Of a stretch of 38,008 nt of DNA, positions 23,754 to 32,177 are shown piece by piece. The position numbers were made by a program, and so were the translations under genes. The notes beneath the pieces were generated by a model. The model searched no databases. It saw only the letters and a list, made by a program, of their open reading frames with translations, and was not told the DNA's origin. The stretch spans positions 1 to 38,008 of the forward strand of contig DATBQE010000141.1 of assembly GCA_036561005.1 (NCBI GenBank), written 5' to 3'. Each line of letters opens with the position of its first letter. Positions within the stretch are counted from its first letter, which is position 1. Source of the DNA: PKWO01 sp036561005 (lineage in GTDB: Bacteria > Pseudomonadota > Gammaproteobacteria > Burkholderiales > Burkholderiaceae_D).

Positions 23754-24590
23754 CTATTGAACAGGCGCAACCGGATTCAATCGATTCACCCAATCCCCCA
23801 CCTGGCCATCCATGCGCGAAATCTCGCTATGGGTCGCCATGGCGATCACCACACCATGCGGATCGAGTAAGGCAAATGCCGGATAAGCCTTGACGCCGAT
23901 CTTGCCGATGAAATTGTTGGCATCTGCCGCAATCGGCCATTCGAAATTCGTATCGGACACGAATTGGCGGGCCTCGCTTTTCGAATCAAACGTGAGCGCG
24001 ACAAATTTCATGTCCTTGCGCGCTGCCGCCAGTGCGTTCAGATCGGGGATTTCCTTGCGACACGGCGCGCACTGGGCGAAATAGAAATTGACCAGTGCAT
24101 AGTGCCCGGCGAGCTGTTTGCTGTCCAATTTCCCGCCCGACAATTGATCGAGCCGGAATGCCGGAAATTTCTCGCCCGGCTTGATCTTGTAAGTCGCCGC
24201 CTTGTTGTTCTGTGCCTGCTGCTCTTTCGTTTGCAGCTTCAGGGTTTCGACCGTATTGCCGCCCGCGCCAGTAACTTTTTCAGCGGAAAAGGCTTGCCCA
24301 TCGCTTACCGATTCAAAGAATACTTCCTCGCCCATGACCTTGCCGCGTTCATCCTGATAGATGATTTTGCCGGCTTTATCCAAATCCATCATGTCTCGGA
24401 TCATCTGTTCGGTTTTTGCGATCCGCCCCTTTTTGTCGTCAACCGGGTTTGAAGGCGCGGATGCAACTGCTTCGGCATTTGCAATGCCCGGGTTTTTCGC
24501 TTCGTCGGCCGAATTGGCGTAACAAGACGTTGCTGGCATGAGCAATGCGGCGGCAAACAACGATGTGAAGTGACGGAAGCGAATTTTCAT
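23754..24590 (-). CDS. Exported TlpA-like thioredoxin-fold protein with N-terminal extension
   Basis: A 278-aa protein. The signal region MKIRFRHFTSLFAAALLMPATSCYA ends with a Cys (residue 23) that could be lipidated, or the chain is cleaved after CYA. About 110 residues of unassigned, charged sequence (30-135) precede a TlpA/AhpC-like thioredoxin domain with NFYFAQCAPCRKE, whose active-site cysteines are Cys174 and Cys177. KAYPAFALLDPHG holds the cis-Pro loop. It should act as a periplasmic thiol oxidoreductase, perhaps in cytochrome maturation or extracytoplasmic redox control; partners are not visible. I chose ATG 24590 for its signal peptide. Confidence 0.82.
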   Translation of the reverse strand: MKIRFRHFTSLFAAALLMPATSCYANSADEAKNPGIANAEAVASAPSNPVDDKKGRIAKTEQMIRDMMDLDKAGKIIYQDERGKVMGEEVFFESVSDGQAFSAEKVTGAGGNTVETLKLQTKEQQAQNNKAATYKIKPGEKFPAFRLDQLSGGKLDSKQLAGHYALVNFYFAQCAPCRKEIPDLNALAAARKDMKFVALTFDSKSEARQFVSDTNFEWPIAADANNFIGKIGVKAYPAFALLDPHGVVIAMATHSEISRMDGQVGDWVNRLNPVAPVQ

Positions 24591-24657
24591 GGTTTGAGTC
24601 CGTGGGTTGATGCAATGAAGTGGTGTCAGGGATACTTCGATACTCCCCGAGGCAGCC

Positions 24658-25503
24658 TTATGGCGGCACATGTATGCGATGCTTGATGTGCTTCAGATTG
24701 GCCACGATGGTAAAAGTCATGATAACCAGCAGGGACCACGAACTCCATTTGCCTACGCTGACTGTGGCCCATGCGCCGATCTGGTTGGGGTAGCGCCAAA
24801 TGCCGAAGAAGGTGCTGATGTTCTCGGCCAACCAGATAAAGAAGCCGATCAGCACGAACGATAGCAACATCGGCATGCGCCTGTCGCGGTCATAGGGGCG
24901 GAAAATCACAGTCGAGCGTGCATACAGCCCGAGAACGCAGGCTGCGATATACCAGCGAAAATCGCCGATGTAATGATGCGTGAAGAAATTGGCATAGATG
25001 AGGATCGCGATGAGTGTCGCCATCCAGAGCGGCGGATGATGGATGATGCGCACGTCGAGCAAGCGCCACGCCTGGATGATGTAGCTGCCGATGGCGGCAT
25101 ACATGAAGCCAGAGAACAAGGGCACGCCCATGATCTTCGTATAAGCGAAATCGGGATAGGACCATGACTGGATGCCGCTTGAAGTCTTGAAAACTTCGAG
25201 TGCGAAGCCGACCACATGAAACAGGCAGATCGCCTTCAATTCGTCCATTGTCTCCAGCTTGACCCAAACCATCCATACCTGGATGGACAAGGCAACCAGC
25301 AATAAAACGTCGTAGCGCGGAACGCCGAAAAGTCCGCCGCGCGGCAAGGTGAAGACGGCGGCGAAGAACAATGCCACGAATAGACACGCGCGCGCTTCCT
25401 TGATACCGAAATAAACGAATTCGACGGCAAATCGTGCGGCGCCGGCAAGCTGCGGTTTTTCGCGTTCGGCCAGCAAATGGGCGTCGAGAGCACGCAACGT
25501 CAT
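24658..25503 (-). CDS. DUF817 integral membrane protein
   Basis: A 281-aa membrane protein of the DUF817 family with about eight predicted helices. Its conserved stretches include FHVVGFALEVFKTSSGIQSWSYP, which I identify by the SWSYPD core, HHYIGDFRWY and FGIWRYPNQ. The family has no established function. The ATG at 25503 overlaps the stop of the upstream HExxH protein gene (ATGA), so the two are translationally coupled. No transport or enzymatic motif can be named with confidence. Confidence 0.78.
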   Translation of the reverse strand: MTLRALDAHLLAEREKPQLAGAARFAVEFVYFGIKEARACLFVALFFAAVFTLPRGGLFGVPRYDVLLLVALSIQVWMVWVKLETMDELKAICLFHVVGFALEVFKTSSGIQSWSYPDFAYTKIMGVPLFSGFMYAAIGSYIIQAWRLLDVRIIHHPPLWMATLIAILIYANFFTHHYIGDFRWYIAACVLGLYARSTVIFRPYDRDRRMPMLLSFVLIGFFIWLAENISTFFGIWRYPNQIGAWATVSVGKWSSWSLLVIMTFTIVANLKHIKHRIHVPP

Positions 25504-26066
25504 GTGTTCACCTTTAGTACCTTTTCAATCACCCACCACACTGCAGTAATGAGCGGCAAATACGGCCACGACAGCACGGCAATCTTCCAATCTGTCCATG
25601 ATGGAAAGAAAGAGAGGAATTGCGGTGCCAGCAGCAATGCAATCACGCCGTCCGTGACATCAAAATGCAAGCCATTGCTTGTGCGCCACCAGGCCACGAT
25701 CAGCGGTATGGCCAGGATCAGGAGCGGCGCCAGCGCTGCCGGGGCAGCATTGAACCAGCGCACATTGTTCATTCTCACCACGCCCAGTGTCCAGTAACGG
25801 CCCGAGCGGTGCGGAATGATGGAAAACGAGGCAGGCCGTGCGCCGGTCAAAAGGCCGACCACGAAGTGCGCCAGTTCGTGGCAAATGGTGCCGGCCAGAC
25901 GAAACAGGAAAAACACCGGGTGCAGGCGCGATAGGGCAACTATGACAAATGCCAACAGGGCCGAGGGCAGCAGATAGATCAATACGATCAGCAATTCGTG
26001 GTGGCGACACAGCGCCGCCGGGAGGTTGGCCGCGCAGTCGTCAAGAGTGAACCACGTCCCTGCCAT
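25500..26066 (-). CDS. Small membrane protein with HExxH motif (putative M50-like peptidase)
   Basis: A 188-aa membrane protein with about five hydrophobic segments. The motif TICHELAHFVVGLLTGARP (His63, Glu64, His67) inside a hydrophobic stretch resembles the first zinc site of site-2-type intramembrane proteases and their M50-like relatives. No clear NPDG-type second site is visible, so activity is unproven. The ATG at 26066 is 6 nt downstream of the DAHP synthase stop. It overlaps the DUF817 gene by 4 nt. Confidence 0.65.
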   Translation of the reverse strand: MAGTWFTLDDCAANLPAALCRHHELLIVLIYLLPSALLAFVIVALSRLHPVFFLFRLAGTICHELAHFVVGLLTGARPASFSIIPHRSGRYWTLGVVRMNNVRWFNAAPAALAPLLILAIPLIVAWWRTSNGLHFDVTDGVIALLLAPQFLSFFPSWTDWKIAVLSWPYLPLITAVWWVIEKVLKVNT

Positions 26067-26071
26067 CGCGC

Positions 26072-27145
26072 CTAACCCCTGCGCTCTGCCAATATAGGGC
26101 GCAACAGGCGCGCGGCATCGCGCAACATGGTTTCCGTGGTTTCCCAATCCACGCAGCCGTCCGTCACCGAACAGCCGTACTTGAGTTGCGACAGGTCTTC
26201 GGGAATATCCTGGCGCCCGGCCACGATGTTCGACTCAATCATCACGCCCACCAATGAACGGTTGCCCAGGCGCACCTGGTTCACCACGTCGGTCATCACC
26301 AGCGGCTGCAGCTCGGGTTTCTTGTAGCTGTTTGCATGCGAACAATCGACCACAATGTTTTGCGCCAGCTTGGCCTTGGCCAGTGCCTGCTCCGCCATGG
26401 CCACCGACACGGTATCGTAATTCGGGCGCCCGTCGCCGCCGCGCAACACCACGTGGCCGTGCTTGTTGCCGCGCGTGCGCACGATGGAAACCCGGCCCAG
26501 GCCGTTCAGGCCGAGGAAGGAATGCGGATGCGAAGCCGACAGGATGGCGTTGATCGCAATGCCGATGTCGCCGTCAGTGCCGTTCTTGAACCCCACCGGG
26601 GTGGACAAACCGGACGACATTTCGCGATGCGTTTGCGATTCTGTGGTGCGTGCGCCGATGGCAGTCCAGGCGACCAGGTCGCCCAGGTATTGCGGCGAGA
26701 TCGGGTCGAGCGCTTCGGTGCCGGTTGCCAGGCCGAGTTCGCATACGTCGAGCAGGAATTTGCGCGCCTTGTACATGCCCTGATCGACGTGAAAGGAATC
26801 GTCCATGTCGGGATCGTTGATGTAACCCTTCCAGCCCGTGGTGGTGCGCGGTTTTTCGAAATACACGCGCATTACCAGCAACAATGCGTCGCCGACTTCG
26901 TCCTGCAGCTTGCGCAGTCGACGCGCGTAATCCAGGCCAGCAACGGGGTCGTGTATCGAACAGGGTCCAACCACCACAAAGATGCGCGGGTCCTTGCGCT
27001 CCAGAATATTGCGCAAGGCTTCGCGCCCTTCGGTCACGGCATTGCCGGCGGCTTCGGTCAATGGCAGGCGGAAATGCAGGTCTTCCGGCGTCGGCATGGA
27101 GTCGAAGGACGTGACATTGATGTTTTCAACATTGAACGTGGTCAT
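26072..27145 (-). CDS. aroG: 3-deoxy-7-phosphoheptulonate (DAHP) synthase, class I
   Basis: A 357-aa class I AroG/AroF/AroH-type enzyme that joins phosphoenolpyruvate and erythrose 4-phosphate in the first step of the shikimate pathway. Recognisable segments are VVGPCSIHDP, EKPRTTTGWKGYINDP, SGLSTPVGFKNGTDG and VVDCSHANSYKK, the last with a metal-site Cys and His. I start at ATG 27145 (MTTFNVENINVTSF); an in-frame start at 27184 is less likely. Its feedback specificity cannot be read reliably. It could supply aromatic precursors for the polyene pathway, but it lies 8 kb away and is separated from it by unrelated genes. Confidence 0.95.
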   Translation of the reverse strand: MTTFNVENINVTSFDSMPTPEDLHFRLPLTEAAGNAVTEGREALRNILERKDPRIFVVVGPCSIHDPVAGLDYARRLRKLQDEVGDALLLVMRVYFEKPRTTTGWKGYINDPDMDDSFHVDQGMYKARKFLLDVCELGLATGTEALDPISPQYLGDLVAWTAIGARTTESQTHREMSSGLSTPVGFKNGTDGDIGIAINAILSASHPHSFLGLNGLGRVSIVRTRGNKHGHVVLRGGDGRPNYDTVSVAMAEQALAKAKLAQNIVVDCSHANSYKKPELQPLVMTDVVNQVRLGNRSLVGVMIESNIVAGRQDIPEDLSQLKYGCSVTDGCVDWETTETMLRDAARLLRPILAERRG

Positions 27146-27199
27146 GATGAGGGCTGTAAAGTAAGCAAAAATGCGACGATTCAAGCGGGCATAGCGGAT

Positions 27200-27226
27200 A
27201 ATATTGGTAATATTTTGGCAATATTG
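27200..27226. repeat. Three AATATT repeats in the aroG/coaD divergent gap
   Basis: AATATT occurs at 27200-27205, 27209-27214 and 27220-27225, at 9- and 11-nt periods. The 144-nt gap between divergent genes is otherwise unremarkable. These may be promoter elements or a binding site for an unknown regulator. Confidence 0.35.
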
Positions 27227-27289
27227 ATCGCTTGCAGTTCGCGTTAGTTTATCCTGTATGGCTCCAAATTCGACGAATGGATTGCACGG

Positions 27290-28441
27290 ATGAAGCGAAT
27301 CGCGTTTTCAGGCACACTTGACCCCATCACCAACGGCCACATGTGGGTGATCGGCGAAGCGCGGGCCATGGCTGAAGAAGTCACCATCTTCCTTTCCGAG
27401 AACACGCTCAAAAAGCCGCAATTCCCTGCCGAAGAGCGCAAGCGCATCATTGAATTGAGCGCCGCCGAGCGCGGCTGGCACAATATCGAGGTCGTCATCG
27501 TCAAAAGCGATTACACAGCGCGCGTAGCCAAAAAACGCGGTATCGAATATTTGATCCGCGGTATCCGCACCACCAGCGATTTCGATTACGAAAACCTGAT
27601 CCAGCAAACCAACGTCGATGTGCTGCATGGTGCCAAGACCATCTTCGTCATGCCGCCGCGCGACCTCGGTTCGGTCAGTTCCAGTTTCGTCCGCACCCTG
27701 CAAGGCCCGGTGGGTTGGCATTGGAACATGAAGAAGTTCGTCCCGCGCCCGGCCTACCAGGCATGGATCATCGATTGGTTGCGCAAGGACTGGAATGCAC
27801 TTTGGGGCGCCGACGAGAATGGTGTTCCCGCCAACGCCACGCACTGGTTCGAGCACCTCGTCGGGCCCGCAGCCTATGGCGGCGCAGCGCGTCACTATCA
27901 CAACCTTGATCACCTCGTGCATGGCTTGACCGAAATCAAGGCCTGGGCCGGGCGCACCGGCGCGACGCAAGGCGACATCGATTTGCTGAAGAAAGCATTC
28001 TGGTTTCATGACGCCATATACGCCCATGATGACGGCCCGGTATCCGACGAAGAAGCCAGCGCCCAGCTGTGGCTGGGGAGCGGGCTGGGCGGGACCGATG
28101 CAGCGCAATGCGCCGACCTCATCCGCGCAACCGATCATTTTCAAAGCCCCGCAATTATCCACCCGCTCAAGCATGTCATGCTCGGCGTCGATCTCGCTAT
28201 ACTTGGGCAGGATCAGGAGATCTACGACGCCTATGCGGCGGCCATCCGCCTGGAATATGGCCACGTGCCGGATGCAGAGTACCGCGCCAAGCGTGGCGGT
28301 GCCTTGACGCATTTGAGCACCAAGGCGAAAAACGGTTTGCTCTACGTTGATCCCTATTTTGCGGAGCAATACAACGATGCCGCTTTGAGCAATATGCGGC
28401 TGGAAATTGAAATGTCGGGTGACGAGGCCGGCGAAAATTAG
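27290..28441 (+). CDS. CoaD-like nucleotidyltransferase fused to an HD-type phosphohydrolase
   Basis: A 383-aa fusion. Residues 1 to about 160 look like phosphopantetheine adenylyltransferase: GTLDPITNGH (8-17) is the nucleotide-binding T/HxxH region, IRGIRTTSDFDYE (89-101) and SVSSSFVR (128-135) match CoaD segments. From about residue 185 the sequence matches predicted HD-superfamily phosphohydrolases of the COG4339 type, with HYHNLDHL (202-209) and FHDAIY (239-244). CoaD makes dephospho-CoA; the attached hydrolase may act on a related nucleotide or phosphoester. Whether this is the cell's only CoaD is not visible. The ATG at 27290 has only a weak ribosome site. It is read continuously with no frameshift. 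Confidence 0.85.
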   Translation: MKRIAFSGTLDPITNGHMWVIGEARAMAEEVTIFLSENTLKKPQFPAEERKRIIELSAAERGWHNIEVVIVKSDYTARVAKKRGIEYLIRGIRTTSDFDYENLIQQTNVDVLHGAKTIFVMPPRDLGSVSSSFVRTLQGPVGWHWNMKKFVPRPAYQAWIIDWLRKDWNALWGADENGVPANATHWFEHLVGPAAYGGAARHYHNLDHLVHGLTEIKAWAGRTGATQGDIDLLKKAFWFHDAIYAHDDGPVSDEEASAQLWLGSGLGGTDAAQCADLIRATDHFQSPAIIHPLKHVMLGVDLAILGQDQEIYDAYAAAIRLEYGHVPDAEYRAKRGGALTHLSTKAKNGLLYVDPYFAEQYNDAALSNMRLEIEMSGDEAGEN

Positions 28442-28484
28442 AATTGGCACGGTACGTCAACAAAAAACAAGACAGGAGACTGAC

Positions 28485-29780
28485 ATGACGAGAGAGCTTT
28501 CCGAAAGCGCGGCCGACACGCGGCACCGCATCTTTTCCATCATCGTTGCCTCTTCCGGCAATCTCGTTGAATGGTTCGATTTTTACGTGTATTCGTTTTG
28601 CTCGCTGTATTTCGCGGCTGAATTCTTCCCCAAGGGCGACCAAACCTCCCAGCTCATGAGCACCGCCGGCATCTTCGCCGTCGGTTTCCTGATGCGGCCT
28701 GTGGGCGGCTGGTTGTTCGGCCGCATTGCCGACCAGCGCGGGCGCCGCGCGGCCATGGTCATATCCATGTTCATGATGTCCGGCGGCTCGCTGTTGATTG
28801 CCTGCCTGCCCACATATTCATCGATCGGCATCGCCGCACCGGCGCTCCTGCTGCTGGCGCGCCTGTTTCAGGGCTTGTCGGTGGGCGGTGAATACGGCAC
28901 CAGCGCCACTTACATGAGCGAAGCTGCCGTCCAGGGGCGGCGCGGTTTTTATGCCTCATTCCAATATGTCACGCTAATTGGCGGGCAACTGCTGGCGTCG
29001 ATCGTGCTGGTCGTCCTGCTCCAATTCATGACCAAGGCGGAATTTACTGTTTGGGGTTGGCGCATTCCGTTTGTGATCGGCGCCTGCGGCGCCATCGTCG
29101 CGATGTATCTGCGCCGCTCGCTGGCCGAAACTTCGACCGCGGAAACGCGCGGCAACAGCGAAGCCGGCACCATTGCCGGTTTGATGAAACACAAGAAGGC
29201 ATTCCTGACCGTGCTCGGCTTCACAGCCGGCGGCTCGCTGGTGTTCTACACCTTCACCACCTACATGCAAAAATACCTCGTCAATACCGCCGGCATGGAC
29301 AAGGAACTGGCCAGCAAGGTGGTCACCTGCGCCCTGTTCGCCTACATGCTCATGCAGCCGCTGTTCGGTGCCCTGGCGGACCGTATTGGCCGGCGCAATT
29401 CCATGCTGTGCTTCGGTGTTCTGACCACGCTGTTTACCGTGCCCATCATGTACGCCATCAAGGACGTCACCAGTCCGTATGCGGCTTTCGGCCTGATTGC
29501 GGTCGCGCTTGCCATCGCCAGTTTCTACACCTCGATCAGCGGCCTGATCAAGGCCGAACTGTTCCCGCCCGAAGTGCGCGCGCTCGGCGTCGGCTTGTCG
29601 TACGCCGTTGCCAACGCCCTGTTCGGCGGTTCGGCGGAATATGTGGCGCTCTGGCTCAAAAGCATGGATATGGAGACGGTGTTCTATTGGTACGTCACCT
29701 TCCTGTGCGTCATCTCACTGATCGTCTCTTATCGGATGAGCGACACGCGGACGCACGGTCATTTGCGCGATGTGGGGTGA
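28485..29780 (+). CDS. kgtP: Alpha-ketoglutarate permease, MFS metabolite:H+ symporter
   Basis: A 431-aa 12-helix MFS transporter very like E. coli KgtP over its whole length as I recall it. Matching segments include SSGNLVEWFDFYVYSF, GRIADQRGRRAAM, GGEYGTSATYMSE and YTFTTYMQKYLVNTAG. It imports 2-oxoglutarate with protons. CAGGAG precedes the ATG at 28485. The next gene, a 2-oxoglutarate-dependent dioxygenase, starts at or just past its stop, which links import of the cosubstrate with an enzyme that consumes it. Confidence 0.92.
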   Translation: MTRELSESAADTRHRIFSIIVASSGNLVEWFDFYVYSFCSLYFAAEFFPKGDQTSQLMSTAGIFAVGFLMRPVGGWLFGRIADQRGRRAAMVISMFMMSGGSLLIACLPTYSSIGIAAPALLLLARLFQGLSVGGEYGTSATYMSEAAVQGRRGFYASFQYVTLIGGQLLASIVLVVLLQFMTKAEFTVWGWRIPFVIGACGAIVAMYLRRSLAETSTAETRGNSEAGTIAGLMKHKKAFLTVLGFTAGGSLVFYTFTTYMQKYLVNTAGMDKELASKVVTCALFAYMLMQPLFGALADRIGRRNSMLCFGVLTTLFTVPIMYAIKDVTSPYAAFGLIAVALAIASFYTSISGLIKAELFPPEVRALGVGLSYAVANALFGGSAEYVALWLKSMDMETVFYWYVTFLCVISLIVSYRMSDTRTHGHLRDVG

Positions 29781-29800
29781 ATATTTTGTATTCTGAAGCG

Positions 29801-30790
29801 ATGATTGCAGGTGAACGCGGTTCTCATGAAACGTCCGGCATCGTGGAAACGCACCGGTTGCAGGACGGCTCCACGGTCCTGCAAAGATTCTGGCGCCGCG
29901 CCCTGGATCCCGGTTTCTCGGTCGACCCGAATGATCCGGTCGACCGATGGAATGAAGAAATCAAGCTCCTGCACGGTTATGGCATCGGTATCGAAACGGC
30001 TCTTCAGTTCCTGTATTTTCAAAGACCGGGTCTGGAGGGATTTCAGCAATGGGTGCAGGAAAATCGGCGCGATCATGGCGTACAGCCTGAAGCTGTCACT
30101 GAAGACGTACTTTCCGCCGAAGACTTGGCATTCTGGGACAAGAACGGCTATGTCGTAATCAAGGACGCCGTGTCGCGCGAGCAATCCATGGCTGCACAGC
30201 GGGCCATCTGGGAATTCCTTGAAGCCAGCCCAGATGACCCTGCTTCATGGTACAAGCCGCACGATGCGCGAAACGGTCTGATGGTCAAGTTCTTCGACCA
30301 CCCTGCCTTGCATGTCAACCGCCGGTCGGGCCGGATCTGCAAGGCGTTTCAGCAGCTCTATGGCAGCACGGCGATCAGCAAAAATATCGACAAAGTCAGT
30401 TTCAATCCGCCGGAACAGGGGAGCGGCTTTCGCTTCGTCGGCTCGCCCCTGCATTGGGACGTCAGCCTGGTGCTGCCGATTCCGCTCCGCCTGCAAGGCC
30501 TGTTGTACCTGACTGATTGTTCTGCCGACGACGGGGCGTTTCACTGCGTGCCCGGCTTCCAGCATCAGATTGAGAAATGGTTGCAGTCCCTGCCGCCGGA
30601 TTGCGAACCGAGAAAACTGGCGCCGCAATTACTCAAGCCGGTACCTGTGCCAGGCAATGCCGGCGACTTCGTCGTCTGGCACCAGGCCTTGCCGCATTGC
30701 GCGACACCGAATCACGGGCGGTTGCCGCGCATGGTGCAGTATCTGACCTATTTGCCGGATGCGCCGGATGAACTCAGGGAATGGATATAA
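29801..30790 (+). CDS. Phytanoyl-CoA dioxygenase (PhyH)-family Fe(II)/2-oxoglutarate oxygenase
   Basis: A 329-aa non-haem iron oxygenase. The metal facial triad is readable: His218 and Asp220 in PLHWDVSL and His299 in LPHCATPNHG. Arg310 in GRLPRMVQY is the likely 2-oxoglutarate carboxylate anchor. About 100 N-terminal residues (LLHGYGIGIETALQFLYF) precede the oxygenase core and are unassigned. The substrate is unknown; family members hydroxylate many small molecules. The start is uncertain: ATG 29801 is used, but a GTG at 29777 overlapping the kgtP stop (GTGA) is equally plausible. Confidence 0.85.
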   Translation: MIAGERGSHETSGIVETHRLQDGSTVLQRFWRRALDPGFSVDPNDPVDRWNEEIKLLHGYGIGIETALQFLYFQRPGLEGFQQWVQENRRDHGVQPEAVTEDVLSAEDLAFWDKNGYVVIKDAVSREQSMAAQRAIWEFLEASPDDPASWYKPHDARNGLMVKFFDHPALHVNRRSGRICKAFQQLYGSTAISKNIDKVSFNPPEQGSGFRFVGSPLHWDVSLVLPIPLRLQGLLYLTDCSADDGAFHCVPGFQHQIEKWLQSLPPDCEPRKLAPQLLKPVPVPGNAGDFVVWHQALPHCATPNHGRLPRMVQYLTYLPDAPDELREWI

Positions 30791-30837
30791 AGTGAGGCGC
30801 TAAAGGTCGTGAAGGTCAACGCCATGTGATCGGCACG

Positions 30838-31215
30838 CTAGTCGCCTATGATAAGTTGAAACGGTTCGTCACCGCGAAACTCGACACCGACGAGCAGGTC
30901 AAATTCTTCCTCGGTACCGAAATACACCGTCCATTCATCGTCGTCGTCAATGAAAATATCGGGCTCGTTGAATTCGACTGCTTCCAGCTCGTAATCTTTG
31001 CGCCGCAGTTCGATATAAGCCAGGCATTGGGCAATGACATCGTGCCATTTCAGGCAGAGTGCCACCGCTCTGGCCTGATGATCAGCCGAAATGGCAATCG
31101 AATCGATGCTTATGACCGCACCTGCCAGTGCCGCGGGGGAACACTCCCAATGGTCGTCGTGCCATTGAAATGTGCCCACGCCATCGACAACAAATTCCTG
31201 CCTGGTCGTGCTCAT
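30838..31215 (-). CDS. Small acidic hypothetical protein downstream of nudC
   Basis: A 125-aa protein I do not recognise. It is acidic, with a FIDDDDEWTVYFG stretch and an N-terminal beta-like VVDGVGTFQWHDDHWE. It has no signal peptide, membrane helix or catalytic motif. The ATG at 31215 lies 37 nt after nudC on the same strand, so it is probably cotranscribed. Similar small acidic proteins can be DUF2262/DUF2004-type or immunity-like domains, but I cannot assign it. Confidence 0.65.
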   Translation of the reverse strand: MSTTRQEFVVDGVGTFQWHDDHWECSPAALAGAVISIDSIAISADHQARAVALCLKWHDVIAQCLAYIELRRKDYELEAVEFNEPDIFIDDDDEWTVYFGTEEEFDLLVGVEFRGDEPFQLIIGD

Positions 31216-31252
31216 GTTTGCATCCAAGTCTGTTGCTGTGTCCCGGCTAACT

Positions 31253-32143
31253 TCAAGCCGGCCTATTGTTCCTGATTGCCGCAAGTTCTGTGGTGATCAA
31301 AGCCCCGGCGATGGATACGGTCGACGCATAGTCGGGCAATTTGTCGTTCGGCCCGTACCAATGCGCCTCGGCGATTTCATTGGCGTCCACGCGGATGTCG
31401 CCCGACAGGTATTGCGCAACATAGGCGATCATCAGAGAATGCGGAAACGGCCAGGCCTGGCTGCCGAAATAGCGCAACTTGTGCACCTTCAAGCCGACCT
31501 CCTCGAACACTTCGCGATGTACTGCATCCTCCGCTGATTCGCCGGCTTCGAGAAATCCGGCCAGTGCACTGAAGCGCCCTGCCGGTGCAGCAACATTGCG
31601 CGCCAGCAAAATGGAATCCCCCTTGCGGATCAAGACCATCATTGCCGGAGAAATGCGCGGGTAAGCCGAGTGCCCGCATTGCGGGCAGCGCATGCAGCGT
31701 TCGCCTTCCAGCAAGTGAGTCAGGCTGCCGCACACGCCGCAATGGCGATGTGTGCGCGCCCATTCGGCAATCTGGTAGGCGCGGCCTGCGATGGCAACGA
31801 ATTGCTCTTCGTGCGAAAAAAATAATGGGCGCAGCTTGCTGAACACGTGTCCATCCGGCGCAGCCGTGTCGCGCGCAACGAAAGTCGTCCGATAATAGAT
31901 TTCACCGAGCAGGCCGACCGGGTAAAGGTGTTCCGCGTTGAGGCCGACTGCGGCGCAGGCTGTGTGGTCCGGCACGGAGAGATCGTGCTCGCGCAACAAT
32001 AGTTCGTCGCCACGAAAAACCAGGGTGGTCGGGTTCGGGTGTTCCGGTGCAGTGATCAGGGACAGGAATTGTTCGGGAGTGGTCAGCATGCGTTTGGGCC
32101 TTGCGCTCGAAAGATAACGCTCATGAAAGTTGACGCTCATCAT
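31253..32143 (-). CDS. nudC: NAD(H) pyrophosphatase / NAD-decapping Nudix hydrolase
   Basis: A 296-aa Nudix enzyme that splits NADH to NMNH and AMP and removes NAD caps from RNA. The zinc ribbon uses Cys135-x2-Cys138 and cysteines among 150, 153 and 156. The Nudix box runs from Gly196 to Leu218, with the REVFEEVG core intact. SQAWPFPHS (228-236) is the NudC signature that follows the Nudix box (usually SQPWPFPxS), with Ala in place of the usual Pro. Start is ATG 32143, or the adjacent one at 32140. Confidence 0.95.
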   Translation of the reverse strand: MMSVNFHERYLSSARPKRMLTTPEQFLSLITAPEHPNPTTLVFRGDELLLREHDLSVPDHTACAAVGLNAEHLYPVGLLGEIYYRTTFVARDTAAPDGHVFSKLRPLFFSHEEQFVAIAGRAYQIAEWARTHRHCGVCGSLTHLLEGERCMRCPQCGHSAYPRISPAMMVLIRKGDSILLARNVAAPAGRFSALAGFLEAGESAEDAVHREVFEEVGLKVHKLRYFGSQAWPFPHSLMIAYVAQYLSGDIRVDANEIAEAHWYGPNDKLPDYASTVSIAGALITTELAAIRNNRPA

Positions 32144-32177
32144 ACCCGCTTTGGCGTTTTCCCGATGGCGCCGAGCC

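Noticed and set aside
26072..27145. DAHP synthase as a dedicated member of the polyene pathway
   Set aside because: It is about 8 kb from the operon, separated by unrelated genes, and looks like an ordinary housekeeping AroG.
26336..27247. Plus-strand frame antisense to DAHP synthase (303 codons)
   Set aside because: The minus strand encodes a clear AroG; the antisense sequence has no recognisable domain.
27308..28450. Long open frame antisense to the CoaD-HD fusion (380 codons)
   Set aside because: The sense strand has unmistakable CoaD and HD motifs; the antisense product shows no family features.
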